Origin: PSRJ01 sp963825305
Lineage (GTDB): Bacteria > Acidobacteriota > Terriglobia > Bryobacterales > Bryobacteraceae
Reading direction: 5' to 3'
Length of the DNA stretch: 64,000 bases
NCBI GenBank assembly: GCA_963825305.1
Contig: CAWGTA010000008.1
Coordinates: 992,001 to 1,056,000, forward strand
Shown: positions 17,036 through 26,052 of the stretch, in pieces
Numbering within the stretch: position 1 is the stretch's first letter
Layout: each line of letters begins with the position of its first letter
Made by a program: the position numbers and the translations under genes
The notes under the pieces: model-generated
What the model was told of the DNA's origin: nothing
The model's database searches: none
Seen by the model: only the letters and a program-made list of their open reading frames with translations

Positions 17036-18176
17036 CGTGCGGCGGCTTTCGGTATTGGGCTGCTTGACGGTGGCGTGCCTGGCGGCACAAGACCTGCCGC
17101 TCGATTCGCCGAACGCTGTCAAGTTCGACTTGAAGGCCGACGCTCCGGTGGCGCTGCTTTCGGCCTCCATGGGTGAATCCCGCGCGACTCCCCGCGGCGC
17201 GGCCCTGGTGCTCGATCTGCACATGTCGCTGACCCTGCGCAACACCACCGCGAACCGCATACGCGGCGTGGCGTTGCGCGTGGTCTCGCAGGAAGTGGCG
17301 GTAGGCGGCAAAGCTTCGGTTTCGGTGCCGAGCCTTAACGTCGGACCGGGCGAAGCATTTCCCATCCGCATCGACCTGCAGCTCATGCGCCCCACGCAAC
17401 AGACCGGTGGGCCATTGGTCGAAGTGGACCTGGATGGAGTGCTGTTCCAGGATTTCTCGTTCTACGGGCCGGACCGTTTGAACTCGCAACGCTCGCTGAC
17501 TGCCTGGGAGATGGAGGCGCAGCGCGACCGCGAACATTTCAAGCGCGTGCTGGCGCAGTACGGGCCGGCGGGCTTGCAACAGGAAATACTGGGCAGCTTG
17601 GCGCGCCAGGCCGAGCGGCCGCAATTGGATGTGCGCTTGATACGGCGGCACGCGGTATCGGGATCGGGCGTAGCGGTCAGCTCTGAGCACACCGCCCAAT
17701 TCGCATTCCTGAAATTCCCCGATTCGCCGGTGGAACCGCTGGAAGGCTGGGCCGAACTGGCCGGCAACGAAGCGCACGCACCGCGCATCGAAGTGCGCAA
17801 TAACTCCAGCAAGACGGTGAAGTACGTGGAAGTGGCGTGGCTGGTGAGCGACCAAAAGGGCCAGCAGTATGTGGCCGCGTCGCTGCCTGCCTCGAGCCCG
17901 GGTTTGTATCTGCCTCCCGGCAAGACGGCCCGCGTGCTGCAGGACTCCGAGCTGCGCTTCACGCGCAACGGCGAGCCTGTGAACATCCGGCAGATGGCGG
18001 GATTCGTCAGCCAGGTGGAATTCGCCGACGGCAAAGTGTGGGTCCCGAATCGCCAGAGCCTGGAGAACGCCGCGCTGCTGCGCGTGCTGGCGCCTTCCGC
18101 CGAGGAACAGCGGCTCTGCGACATCTACCTCAAGAAGAACGTGCAGGGTTTGATCGACGAGCTGAAGAAGTTCTGA
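17022..18176 (+). CDS. exported protein of unknown function, sigma/anti-sigma operon
   Basis: The 384-residue protein starts with a signal peptide (VRRLSVLGCLTVACLAAQ); the Cys in the core suggests a possible lipoprotein or simply a cleavage site at AAQ. Residues about 25-150 and 210-320 look like two beta-sandwich modules, with a helical link at 160-190. No known catalytic motif is visible. The ATG lies 14 bases inside the anti-sigma gene, so the two are translationally coupled. The tight coupling with the ECF pair suggests a role in sensing or envelope maintenance under that sigma factor. Two palindromic repeats follow the stop codon. Confidence 0.8.
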   Translation: MWKSSVRRLSVLGCLTVACLAAQDLPLDSPNAVKFDLKADAPVALLSASMGESRATPRGAALVLDLHMSLTLRNTTANRIRGVALRVVSQEVAVGGKASVSVPSLNVGPGEAFPIRIDLQLMRPTQQTGGPLVEVDLDGVLFQDFSFYGPDRLNSQRSLTAWEMEAQRDREHFKRVLAQYGPAGLQQEILGSLARQAERPQLDVRLIRRHAVSGSGVAVSSEHTAQFAFLKFPDSPVEPLEGWAELAGNEAHAPRIEVRNNSSKTVKYVEVAWLVSDQKGQQYVAASLPASSPGLYLPPGKTARVLQDSELRFTRNGEPVNIRQMAGFVSQVEFADGKVWVPNRQSLENAALLRVLAPSAEEQRLCDIYLKKNVQGLIDELKKF

Positions 18177-18188
18177 CCTGAATGTAGC

Positions 18189-18251
18189 GCAGGCCATCGA
18201 TGTTTGTGGCCTGCGAGGTGGAAGACGGCAAAAGGCGACCGTCCGCCCTAC
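18189..18251. repeat. hairpin plus family-D repeat
   Basis: GCAGGCCA (18189-18196) pairs with TGGCCTGC (18207-18214). It is followed at 18217-18251 by a sequence ending GTCCGCCCTAC that closely resembles 30368-30400. The stretch lies after the exported-protein gene and before the ABC ATPase gene. It may end transcription, but the shared sequence with the distant copy shows that it is a dispersed repeat. Confidence 0.6.
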
Positions 18252-18292
18252 AAGCACGGGCTCACGTTACACTGGTTTTACCGCTACCTAAC

Positions 18293-19615
18293 GTGAATGC
18301 CGTCGAATTCCATAATGTCTCGAAGAGCTACGCGATTTACGAATCGCCCGGCGACCGCCTGCGGGAGCTGCTCTCACCCACTCGCGCCAAGCACCACCAG
18401 GATTTTTGGGCGCTGCGCGACGTCTCCTTCGAAGTGAAGCGCGGCGAGACCTTCTGCATCGTCGGCGAGAACGGATCGGGCAAGAGCACGCTGCTGCAGA
18501 TCGTCGCGGGGATTCTGCAACCGACTTCCGGAACCGCGACCGTGAACGGGCGGGTATCCGCGCTACTGGAACTTGGCGCCGGATTCAATCCCGAATTCAG
18601 CGGGCGCGACAACGTCTACCTGAATGGATCGATCCTGGGCCTGACCACGCGTGAGATCGACCAGCGGTACAGCGACATCGAAGCGTTTGCCGAGATCGGC
18701 GATTTCATCAATCAGCCGGTGAAGACCTATTCTAGCGGCATGGTGGTGCGGCTGGCCTTCGCTGTGGCCATTCACGTGGATCCTGGCATTCTGCTGGTGG
18801 ATGAAGCGCTGGCGGTGGGCGACATCTACTTTCGCCAGCGCTGTATGCGCAAGGTGCATGAATTGCGCTCGCGGGGCGTCACCATTCTATTTGTCTCCCA
18901 CGCCACGGCCGACGTGAAGGCCATCGGCGACCGCGCACTGTGGCTGGAACACGGCCGCTTGATCGAGGTCGGCGAAACCGATCGCGTGGTGGCGAAGTAT
19001 CTGGCCGCCATGGTGGAGAAAGATTCCACTTACCAAAAAGGGCATCACGAAGTGAAGCGCCCGGCAGGCGAGGCACGGCGAGCGCCCGAGGTGGTCGAGA
19101 CCATCCCTAACATCGATCACCGCTATGGGGACGGCCGCGCGGAAGTGCTGGGGATTGCCGTGCTCGATGAAGACGGCCGCCCGCTCCACCTGCTGGAGCC
19201 TGCGTCACGGATCGTGGTGCGCATCAGCGTGCGCGCCAAAGATGATGTGCCGCTGCCGGTGGTCGGATTCATGCTGCGAAATCAACTGGGTATGGATTTC
19301 GCCGGCAGCAACACCGCGCGCGAAGGCTATGAGCTGGCCCCCATGCAGCCCGGCGATATAGTCACTGTAGATTTCCACGTCGATCTTCCGGAGCTATATC
19401 CGGGTTCTTTCTCACTTTCACCGGCGATTGCGGATGGCACCCTCACCGAGTACCAGATGTGCGATTGGATCGACAACGCCATCGCCCTCCAAATGGCGCG
19501 CAGCGACGGCGAGATCTACGGCTACCTCCACCTGCCGTGCAAGATCGAGGTCAACGCGCGCCTGCGCAAGGAGTCGGCGGAAGCTGTTCCGCTGGTGGAG
19601 AGGCCCATTGGCTGA
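18293..19615 (+). CDS. Wzt-type polysaccharide ABC transporter ATP-binding protein with C-terminal binding domain
   Basis: GTG 18293 gives a 440-residue protein that begins exactly at the ABC domain (NAVEFHNVSKSYAIYES). Visible motifs are Walker A GENGSGKST (58-66), a signature region YSSGMVVRLAFA and Walker B ILLVDEAL. Residues about 285-430 form a beta-sandwich like the Wzt C-terminal carbohydrate-binding domain, which recognises the modified end of an O-antigen chain before export. The cognate permease (Wzm) is not in the window, so it must be encoded elsewhere. The methyltransferase gene overlaps its last 8 bases, pointing to coupled production of the end-modifying enzyme and the exporter subunit that reads it. 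Confidence 0.9.
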   Translation: MNAVEFHNVSKSYAIYESPGDRLRELLSPTRAKHHQDFWALRDVSFEVKRGETFCIVGENGSGKSTLLQIVAGILQPTSGTATVNGRVSALLELGAGFNPEFSGRDNVYLNGSILGLTTREIDQRYSDIEAFAEIGDFINQPVKTYSSGMVVRLAFAVAIHVDPGILLVDEALAVGDIYFRQRCMRKVHELRSRGVTILFVSHATADVKAIGDRALWLEHGRLIEVGETDRVVAKYLAAMVEKDSTYQKGHHEVKRPAGEARRAPEVVETIPNIDHRYGDGRAEVLGIAVLDEDGRPLHLLEPASRIVVRISVRAKDDVPLPVVGFMLRNQLGMDFAGSNTAREGYELAPMQPGDIVTVDFHVDLPELYPGSFSLSPAIADGTLTEYQMCDWIDNAIALQMARSDGEIYGYLHLPCKIEVNARLRKESAEAVPLVERPIG

Positions 19616-20805
19616 GTTCACGGGCGAACGCGTAATTCCGGGGCAGGTGGATATCGATCTGCTGAATGAACACCTGGCCCGCTACGCATTTGCGGCGCGC
19701 CTGGCGCGAGGGAAGCGAGTGCTGGATGCGGGGTGCGGCACCGGCTACGGCTCAGCGGAACTGGCGAAAGTGGCGGCCTCCGTGCTGGGAGTCGACGTCG
19801 CCGCCGAAGCCGTGGATTTCGCGCAAGAACACTACCGGCTGCCGCACCTCGGCTTCGAGCAGGCCTCCTGCACCGCGCTGCCGCACCCCGACGGCTGCTT
19901 CGACCTGGTGGTGGCTTTCGAGGTGATCGAGCACTTGGAGCAGTGGCGCGAATTTCTTCTGGAAGTCCGGCGGGTGCTGGCGAGGAGCGGCCAGTTCATC
20001 GTATCCACCCCGAACAAATCCTACTACGCCGAATCGCGCGGAACCGACGGTGACAACCCATTCCATGTGCATGAATTCGAGTTCGAGGAATTCCGCTCCG
20101 AGTTACGGTCGGTCTTTCCCGGATGTGGCGCTGTTCCTGGAGAATCACACCGAGGGTGTAACGTTTCAGCCGCACGAGCGAGGCAACACCGTGGAGGTTC
20201 GGGTGGATGCGGGCGAGCCTGCGCCCGAGGAGACGCACTTTTTTGTGGCCGTCTGCGCGCATCGCCCACAGGTCGGCAACCCGACGTTCGTTTATGTGCC
20301 CCGAGCCGGCAACGTGCTTCGTGAGCGCGGCCAGCATATTGCTCTGCTCGAACAGGAAGTTGCCACTAAGAGCGAATGGCTGGAAAAAGCAGCTCGCGAG
20401 CATCAGGAACTGATGGAAGCGAATGACCGGCAGAAAGAGGAGCTGGAACGCAGCAATCAATGGGCGGATGCGTTGAACCAGGAGCTCGAAGAGCGGCGCG
20501 GGCGCGTGGCGCAATTGCAAGCCGAGCTGGCGCAGCAGCAGGAGGGCTACGCCGCCAAGGTGAGAGAGCTGGAAGAAGATGTCCGGGTAAAGGCACAATG
20601 GGCGCGCGACACTCAGGCGGAGCTCGACCGGGCTGCCGAGGCGCTACACCAACTGGAGAAGGAATTCGAGGAGCGCACCGCCTGGGCGCTGCGTCTCGAC
20701 CAGGAAGTGCGGCAGCTGGAGGAACAGCTCGCGCTGCTCCGTGCCTCGCGCTGGATGAGGCTTGGTCAGAAGGTGGGGCTCGGTCCGGAGTTGCCTCCGA
20801 GTTGA
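19608..20805 (+). pseudogene. methyltransferase with long C-terminal coiled coil, interrupted by +1 frameshift
   Basis: A TTG start overlaps the Wzt gene. Residues 1-170 form a class I methyltransferase (VLDAGCGTGYG; DLVVAFEVIEHLEQW). At 20115-20120 (TTTCCC) the frame must shift by +1 to continue into PDVALFLENHTEGV, a linking domain, and a coiled coil at about residues 237-385 with Trp residues exactly 28 apart in two places. The end (ASRWMRLGQKVGLGP) is typical of such proteins. The rejoined product has about 398 residues. Methyltransferase plus coiled coil next to Wzt recalls E. coli WbdD, which caps O-antigen chains and measures their length. Read literally, the enzyme and the ruler are separated; a sequence error is the alternative. 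Confidence 0.85.
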
Positions 20806-20806
20806 C

Positions 20807-23143
20807 ATGGCGTTGCTGAAGCGTTTCTTCCGGGCGCTCCCGCTGCTGGTAATCTCGCCGGTCCTCGTGGCGGTTGCCGCGGTTACGTTGGCCATGGTGG
20901 ATGTGCTGTGGCGGCTGTTCGGCAAGCCCTCCGGCGAGATTCAACTTCCCGAGCGAAAGAGCTCCCGCAGCGCGGCTTCGGTGGTGATCCCCAATTGGAA
21001 CGGCAAAGATCTCCTGGCCAAATACTTGCCCTCGGTGATCGAGGCGCTGGCCGGCCATCCCGACAACGAGATCATCGTGGTGGACAACGGGTCGAGCGAC
21101 GGCAGCGCCGACTTCGTGCGCGCGCAATTCCCCCAGGTAAAGCTCCATCCGCTTCCATTCAACTTAGGTTTCGGCGGTGGCTCCAATGAAGGCTTTCGCG
21201 AAGCCCGCAACGACATCGTGGTGCTGCTCAATAGCGACATGCGCGTGGCGCCGGATTTTCTCGCGCCGCTGCTGGAAGGGTTTCGCGATCCCGACGTGTT
21301 CTCAGTCTCCTGCCAGATTTTCTTCAGCGACCCGGCCAAGGTTCGTGAAGAGACCGGCCTGACGCAGGGCTGGTGGCGGGATGGCGGGCTGCGCGTGAGA
21401 CACCGCATCGATTCGGCTATCGACGATCTCTTCCCGTGCTTCTATGGCGGCGGCGGATCGTGCGCCTTCGACCGGCGAAAGTTTCAGGAACTCGGCGGCT
21501 TCGACCCGCTGCTGCGCCCCTTCTACCTGGAGGATACGGACCTCGGGTACCTCGCCTGGAAGCGCGGCTGGAAGGTGCTCTATCAGCCGCGAAGCGTTGT
21601 CTACCATGAACATCGCGGCACCATCGGCAAACGATTTAGCGAAGACCAGATCCAGGCGGTGTTGAAGAAGAACTACCTGCTGTTCTCGTGGAAGAACATC
21701 CACGAATGGCGCAGGCTGGCGTCGCACTTCCTCTTCGCCTGGGCCGGCGCAATGGTCAGCGTGCTGTTTGGCGAGGTGCCGGGACGCCCTAACCTGTTTG
21801 GCTTATGGCGAGCCTTTCGCCAGCTTTCCGAAGCCTGCGGGTCGCGGTGGCGCGCGCTCGGCCTGGCTCGCGTGAGCGACACCGAAGCGTTTCTGCGGCC
21901 GCTGGGCGGCTATTACCGCGACCGCTTCTTCCGGCTCGATCCGGCGCCCGAGCGCCCGCGTGTGCTGTTCGTGTCTCCTTACCCCATCTGCCCTCCGGTT
22001 CACGGCGGCGGCGTGTTCATGTACCAGACGCTGCGCGAGTTGGCGCGGTTGACGGAAGTGCACGTGGTGGAACTGCTCGATCTGATCGAGCAGGAGCAGG
22101 ACAACCAGGAGCTGCGGGAGTTCTGCGCGTCGGTCGAGTGGCTGGTCCGCCCGCCGGGCAACCCGGCAGGAATGGGTTCGCGGCTGCCGCGCGCCGTGCG
22201 CGAATTCGCCCTCGAGCAACTGGACTGGCTCATCCATCGCCAGCTCTATCGCAAGCAGATCGACGTGCTGCAACTGGAATACATGCCGCTGGCTCAATAC
22301 CGCGGTTCCTTCCGCCAGATTCCCAGTGTGCTGTTCGAACACGACATCTACTTTCAATCCATCAGCCGCAGCCTGAGTTACATGGGTGCGGTGGAGCGAT
22401 GGAAGGCGCGCGCGGAATACCTGCGGGCCCTGCGCTATGAACTCAAGACGCTTCCGGACTGCGACCAGGTGCAAGTCTGCACGTCCGAGAACCGCGACTA
22501 TCTATTGTCTTTTTTGCCCGGCCTCGCGCCCAAGGTGCGGGACGGGCTGCGGGCAGGCATCGACACCGCGCGCTACGAATTCCGTCCCTGCGGCCGCGAG
22601 CCTCTGACCATGCTCTTCGTGGGCAGCTTTCGCCACGTTCCGAACCGGGTTGCGCTGGAGTGGTTTGTGGCGCGTGTGCTACCGCTGATACTCAAAAAGC
22701 AACCCGCCGCGCGGTTGGTGATGGTCGGTTCCGATCCGCCGCCGGCGCACGTGTTGGGAGGCGCCTCAGCGTCGCTCGAGATGCTCGGCTACGTGGAGGA
22801 TGTGCGGGAGCCGTTGTCACGCTATTCCGTTTTCGTCTGCCCCATTCTGAGCGGCTCCGGTGTGCGCGTGAAGCTGCTGGAGGCATTCGCCGCCGGGATT
22901 CCCGTGGTTTCCACCACAGTGGGGGCCGAAGGCCTCGCGCGCAAAGATGGCGAATTCTGCGCCCTCGCCGACACCCCGGAAGCGTTCGCCGAGCACGTGC
23001 TGGCATTGCTGGCGAACCCGCAGATGGCATCGGAGATGGCGGCCCGCGCGCGGCAAGAGGTGGAGTCGAACTGGGACATGGCGGTGCTGACCCGCAGGTT
23101 GGTCGAGAGCTACAGGGCGCTGGTGCAGGAGAAGCGGGCGTGA
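20807..23143 (+). CDS. bifunctional glycosyltransferase, GT2-GT4 fusion
   Basis: The 778-residue protein has an N-terminal hydrophobic helix (residues about 9-33). A GT2 domain follows (about 50-320: VVIPNWNG, VDNGSSDGS, the metal-binding-type LLNSDMRV and the acceptor motif EDTDLGYLAWKRGW). A GT4-type domain fills about 390-770 (LFVSPYPICPPVHGGG, LFVGSFRHVPN and the nucleotide-sugar loop GSGVRVKLLEAFAAGIPVVSTTVGAEG). Two sugar additions by one membrane-attached polypeptide are therefore likely. ATG 20807 follows the coiled-coil gene stop by one base, so it belongs to the same operon as Wzt and probably builds the exported polysaccharide. A pair of repeats follows. Confidence 0.92.
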   Translation: MALLKRFFRALPLLVISPVLVAVAAVTLAMVDVLWRLFGKPSGEIQLPERKSSRSAASVVIPNWNGKDLLAKYLPSVIEALAGHPDNEIIVVDNGSSDGSADFVRAQFPQVKLHPLPFNLGFGGGSNEGFREARNDIVVLLNSDMRVAPDFLAPLLEGFRDPDVFSVSCQIFFSDPAKVREETGLTQGWWRDGGLRVRHRIDSAIDDLFPCFYGGGGSCAFDRRKFQELGGFDPLLRPFYLEDTDLGYLAWKRGWKVLYQPRSVVYHEHRGTIGKRFSEDQIQAVLKKNYLLFSWKNIHEWRRLASHFLFAWAGAMVSVLFGEVPGRPNLFGLWRAFRQLSEACGSRWRALGLARVSDTEAFLRPLGGYYRDRFFRLDPAPERPRVLFVSPYPICPPVHGGGVFMYQTLRELARLTEVHVVELLDLIEQEQDNQELREFCASVEWLVRPPGNPAGMGSRLPRAVREFALEQLDWLIHRQLYRKQIDVLQLEYMPLAQYRGSFRQIPSVLFEHDIYFQSISRSLSYMGAVERWKARAEYLRALRYELKTLPDCDQVQVCTSENRDYLLSFLPGLAPKVRDGLRAGIDTARYEFRPCGREPLTMLFVGSFRHVPNRVALEWFVARVLPLILKKQPAARLVMVGSDPPPAHVLGGASASLEMLGYVEDVREPLSRYSVFVCPILSGSGVRVKLLEAFAAGIPVVSTTVGAEGLARKDGEFCALADTPEAFAEHVLALLANPQMASEMAARARQEVESNWDMAVLTRRLVESYRALVQEKRA

Positions 23144-23154
23144 GTCGTGATTGC

Positions 23155-23217
23155 CCGTGCCGGCGACAAGATCGCCAGCGCTACGTAACGCCGGCGGTCC
23201 TCGCCGCCGGTGAACTG
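23155..23217. repeat. inverted pair of family-B repeats
   Basis: The stretch 23155-23185 is the reverse complement, with few differences, of the repeat at 33079-33110 (core GCCGGCGA..TCGCCGGC). Directly after it, 23184-23217 holds a second copy in the other orientation (CGTAACGCCGGCGG, then TCGCCGCCGGTGAA). The pair fills the gap between the glycosyltransferase and gcvT genes and could end transcription of the polysaccharide operon. Confidence 0.75.
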
Positions 23218-23249
23218 TCTACTTGAACGGTATGCTAGCCTGAGGTTTC

Positions 23250-24353
23250 ATGGCCGCAGCATCCTCGCTTCGCGCCACTCCGTTAAATTCCATACATCGC
23301 GCCCTCGGGGCGAAACTGGTGGACTTCGGCGGGTGGGAGATGCCAGTCCAGTATTCCGGAATCATCGACGAGCACCAGACGGTCCGCCGGGCCGTGGGAG
23401 TTTTCGACGTGAGCCACATGGGTGAGATCGATCTCCGGGGCCCGGAGGCTGGGATGCTGGCCGATTTCGTGGCCACCAACTACGCCCGGAAACTCAAGAT
23501 CGGCCAGGCGCACTATTCGGGATTGCTGTATGCCCACGGCGGGTTCGTGGACGACATCCTGGTTCATAAGGTGGCGGAGGACCACTACTTCCTCTGCGTG
23601 AACGCTTCCAACCAGGAGAAGGATTTCGCCCACATCCGCGACTCGAATCGCTTTGACGCGCAGGCCGAATTGACCAGCGACCGCTACGTGCAGTTGGCCA
23701 TCCAGGGCCCCAAGGGTCCGGCGACGTTGCAAAAACTCACGTCCGTAGATTTGTCCAAGATCCGCTACTACTGGTTCGCCGACGGCCTGGTAGCCGGCAC
23801 TCCGGCGCGCATCGCGCATACTGGCTACACCGGCGAGAACGGCTTCGAGATCTATGTGGCACCCGAGGAAGCCGAGCGAATCTGGAACCAGGTGCTGCAG
23901 GCCGGTGCGGAATTCGGCATTAGGCCATGCGGGTTGGGCGCGCGCAACACTCTTCGCCTGGAAGCAGGCATGGCGCTTTACGGGCACGAAATCGACGCCT
24001 CGATTTCACCCCTCGAGGCCGGGCTCGATTGGATCGTGAAGTTCGATAAAGGCGATTTCGTGGGGCGCGAGGCGCTCATCAAGTTGCAGGACAGCGGCGT
24101 TAAGCGCCGGCTGCGGGGCTTCGAAATGTGCGGGCGCGGGATCGGCCGCGATGGCTACGAGGTGTTCGTCGACGGGACACCGGCGGGCTGGGTGACCAGC
24201 GGCTCGCCCTCTCCCACTCTGAACAAAAACATCGGAATGTGTTATCTGCCGGCGAGCTGCGCGGCGACAGGCCTCCCCATCCAGGTCATGATCCGCAATC
24301 AACCGGTGGACGCAGTCACCGTGGAGACTCCCTTCTACAAGCGAGCGAGCTAA
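23250..24353 (+). CDS. gcvT: aminomethyltransferase, glycine cleavage T protein
   Basis: The 367-residue length and motifs are standard for GcvT: the N-terminal LVDFGGWEMPVQY, FDVSHMGEI, the folate-site region YTGENGFEIY and GLGARNTLRLEAGM, and the C-terminal beta-barrel. The enzyme moves the methylene group from the aminomethyl-lipoyl H protein to tetrahydrofolate, releasing ammonia. It is the first gene of a tight gcvT-gcvH-gcvPA-gcvPB operon. The stop codon overlaps the gcvH start (TAATG). No glycine riboswitch is apparent in the short, repeat-filled upstream gap. The lipoamide dehydrogenase gene is not here. Confidence 0.96.
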   Translation: MAAASSLRATPLNSIHRALGAKLVDFGGWEMPVQYSGIIDEHQTVRRAVGVFDVSHMGEIDLRGPEAGMLADFVATNYARKLKIGQAHYSGLLYAHGGFVDDILVHKVAEDHYFLCVNASNQEKDFAHIRDSNRFDAQAELTSDRYVQLAIQGPKGPATLQKLTSVDLSKIRYYWFADGLVAGTPARIAHTGYTGENGFEIYVAPEEAERIWNQVLQAGAEFGIRPCGLGARNTLRLEAGMALYGHEIDASISPLEAGLDWIVKFDKGDFVGREALIKLQDSGVKRRLRGFEMCGRGIGRDGYEVFVDGTPAGWVTSGSPSPTLNKNIGMCYLPASCAATGLPIQVMIRNQPVDAVTVETPFYKRAS

Positions 24354-24736
24354 TGTATCCAGAAAATTTCCGGTACACCAAAGAACATGAATGGGTCCGC
24401 GTGGAGGGGGATGTCGGCACCATCGGGATCACCGATCACGCGCAGCAGGAGCTGGGCGACATCGTTTACGTGGACCTTCCGAAGGTGGGCGCGCACCTCG
24501 CGCAAGGGGCCACGGCCGGTTCGGTGGAGTCCGTCAAAGCGGTGTCGGATTTCTACGCGCCGGTGAGCGGCGATGTTACCGAGATCAACCCGGCGCTGGC
24601 CGACGCTCCCGAAAAGTTGAACGCAGACCCGCACGGGGAAGCCTGGCTGATGAAGATCAAGCTGAGCGCGCCCGCGGAGCTGGAGAAACTTTTGTCCGCC
24701 GCCGAGTATCAAAAGTATATAGAGGCCGAGAAGTAA
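24353..24736 (+). CDS. gcvH: glycine cleavage system H protein
   Basis: The 127-residue protein is full length and carries the lipoyl-bearing Lys62 in the motif VESVKAVSDFYAP. It starts MYPENFRYTKEHEW, typical of the family, and has the GITDHAQQELGDIVYVDLP strand-turn region. It shuttles the aminomethyl group between the P and T proteins. The ATG overlaps the gcvT stop by one base. Lipoate attachment would need lipA/lipB or lplA from elsewhere. Confidence 0.97.
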   Translation: MYPENFRYTKEHEWVRVEGDVGTIGITDHAQQELGDIVYVDLPKVGAHLAQGATAGSVESVKAVSDFYAPVSGDVTEINPALADAPEKLNADPHGEAWLMKIKLSAPAELEKLLSAAEYQKYIEAEK

Positions 24737-24738
24737 GC

Positions 24739-26052
24739 TTGCGCTATCTCCCTAAGTCCGACTCCGAACGCCGCGCGATGCTGGACGTAATCGGAGCAGG
24801 GTCCGTCGAAGACCTGTTCGCACACTTGCCGGAAGCGGTCCGATTGAAACAGCCGCTCAATTTGCCGGCGGGGATCTCCGAATACGAGATCGTCGAGTAT
24901 TTTCGCGAGCGCGCCGCGGAAAACGCAAACGGCTATGCGTGTTTTTTGGGGGCAGGCGCTTATTTTCACTTTCGCCCGGTGATGGTGGACACAGTAGTTT
25001 CGCGTGGTGAGTTTCTCACTTCGTACACCCCCTACCAGGCCGAGATTTCGCAGGGGACGCTCACCACGATCTTCGAATTCCAGACGATGATCTGCCAGCT
25101 CACCGGCATGGACGTGGCCAACGCGTCGATGTACGACGGGTCTACCGCGATGGCGGAGGCTGCCATGATGGCGGTGCGGACTACGGGCCGCGGGCGCGTG
25201 CTGGTGGCACGCTCGGTACATCCCGAATACCGTGCGGTGCTGCGGACGTACTCCGAAAATCAAGGCCTGAAGGTGGAGGAGTTTGGGTACGTCGCCGAAG
25301 CCGGCACGATCGATCTGGAGGACCTCGACCGCAAGATGGACGATCTGACAGCCGCCGTGATCGTGCAATCGCCCAACTTTTTCGGCATCGTAGACCAGGT
25401 CCGTGCGGCCGCGGAGATTGCGCACCGCCATGGGGCGCTCGTCATCGTCGTGTTCACCGAGGCCGTGTCGTTGGGCATTCTGCAGCCACCGGCGGAAGCG
25501 GACATTGTGGCGGGTGAATTACAATCGTTCGCCATTTCGCCCAGTTATGGAGGGCCCTACGCCGGAGTGATCGCCACCCGCGACAAATACGTTCGGCAGA
25601 TGCCGGGGCGCTTGGTAGGCCAGACTGTCGACACACGTGGCAATCGCGCATTCTGCCTGACCCTGGCGACCCGCGAGCAGCACATCCGCCGCGAGAAGGC
25701 CACTTCCAATATCTGCACCAACCAGGCGCTGCTGGCGCTCATGGCCAGCGTGTTTATGACCGTGTATGGCAAGCAGGGTCTGCGCGAGCTGGCGGAACAG
25801 AATCTTGCCAAGTCGCACTACCTGTCGACCCGCCTTCGGCCGCGGTTTTGCGGAAAATTCTTCAACGAGTTCGTGGTGAAGGCGGAAGGCAAAACGCCCG
25901 ACGACATCAACAAGGCGCTCTTGAAAAAGAAGATTATCGGCGGGCTGCCACTGGGCCGCTTCTATCCCGAACTGGCCGATTCGATGCTGCTGTGCGCCAC
26001 CGAAATGTCGCGCCGCACCGATATGGACCGCGTGGCGGAGGCCTTCCAATGA
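24739..26052 (+). CDS. gcvPA: glycine dehydrogenase (decarboxylating) subunit 1
   Basis: At 437 residues from TTG 24739, the protein matches the N-terminal half of glycine decarboxylase as a separate subunit: the start RYLPKSDSERRAML, GAGAYFHFRPVMVD, SYTPYQAEISQGTL and ANASMYDGSTAMAEA. This subunit lacks the PLP lysine and pairs with GcvPB. TTG is chosen because it lies 2 bases after the gcvH stop and gives the conserved N-terminus; ATG 24778 would cut conserved residues. The stop overlaps the gcvPB start by four bases (ATGA). Confidence 0.95.
   Translation: MRYLPKSDSERRAMLDVIGAGSVEDLFAHLPEAVRLKQPLNLPAGISEYEIVEYFRERAAENANGYACFLGAGAYFHFRPVMVDTVVSRGEFLTSYTPYQAEISQGTLTTIFEFQTMICQLTGMDVANASMYDGSTAMAEAAMMAVRTTGRGRVLVARSVHPEYRAVLRTYSENQGLKVEEFGYVAEAGTIDLEDLDRKMDDLTAAVIVQSPNFFGIVDQVRAAAEIAHRHGALVIVVFTEAVSLGILQPPAEADIVAGELQSFAISPSYGGPYAGVIATRDKYVRQMPGRLVGQTVDTRGNRAFCLTLATREQHIRREKATSNICTNQALLALMASVFMTVYGKQGLRELAEQNLAKSHYLSTRLRPRFCGKFFNEFVVKAEGKTPDDINKALLKKKIIGGLPLGRFYPELADSMLLCATEMSRRTDMDRVAEAFQ

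Noticed and set aside
20115..20120. Programmed frameshifting on TTTCCC as the normal way to make the capping protein
   Set aside because: No downstream pseudoknot or stop-codon arrangement typical of such signals was seen, and four other genes have similar shifts without this sequence.
23144..23249. Glycine riboswitch before gcvT
   Set aside because: The gap is filled by family-B repeats and is too short for the usual tandem aptamer.
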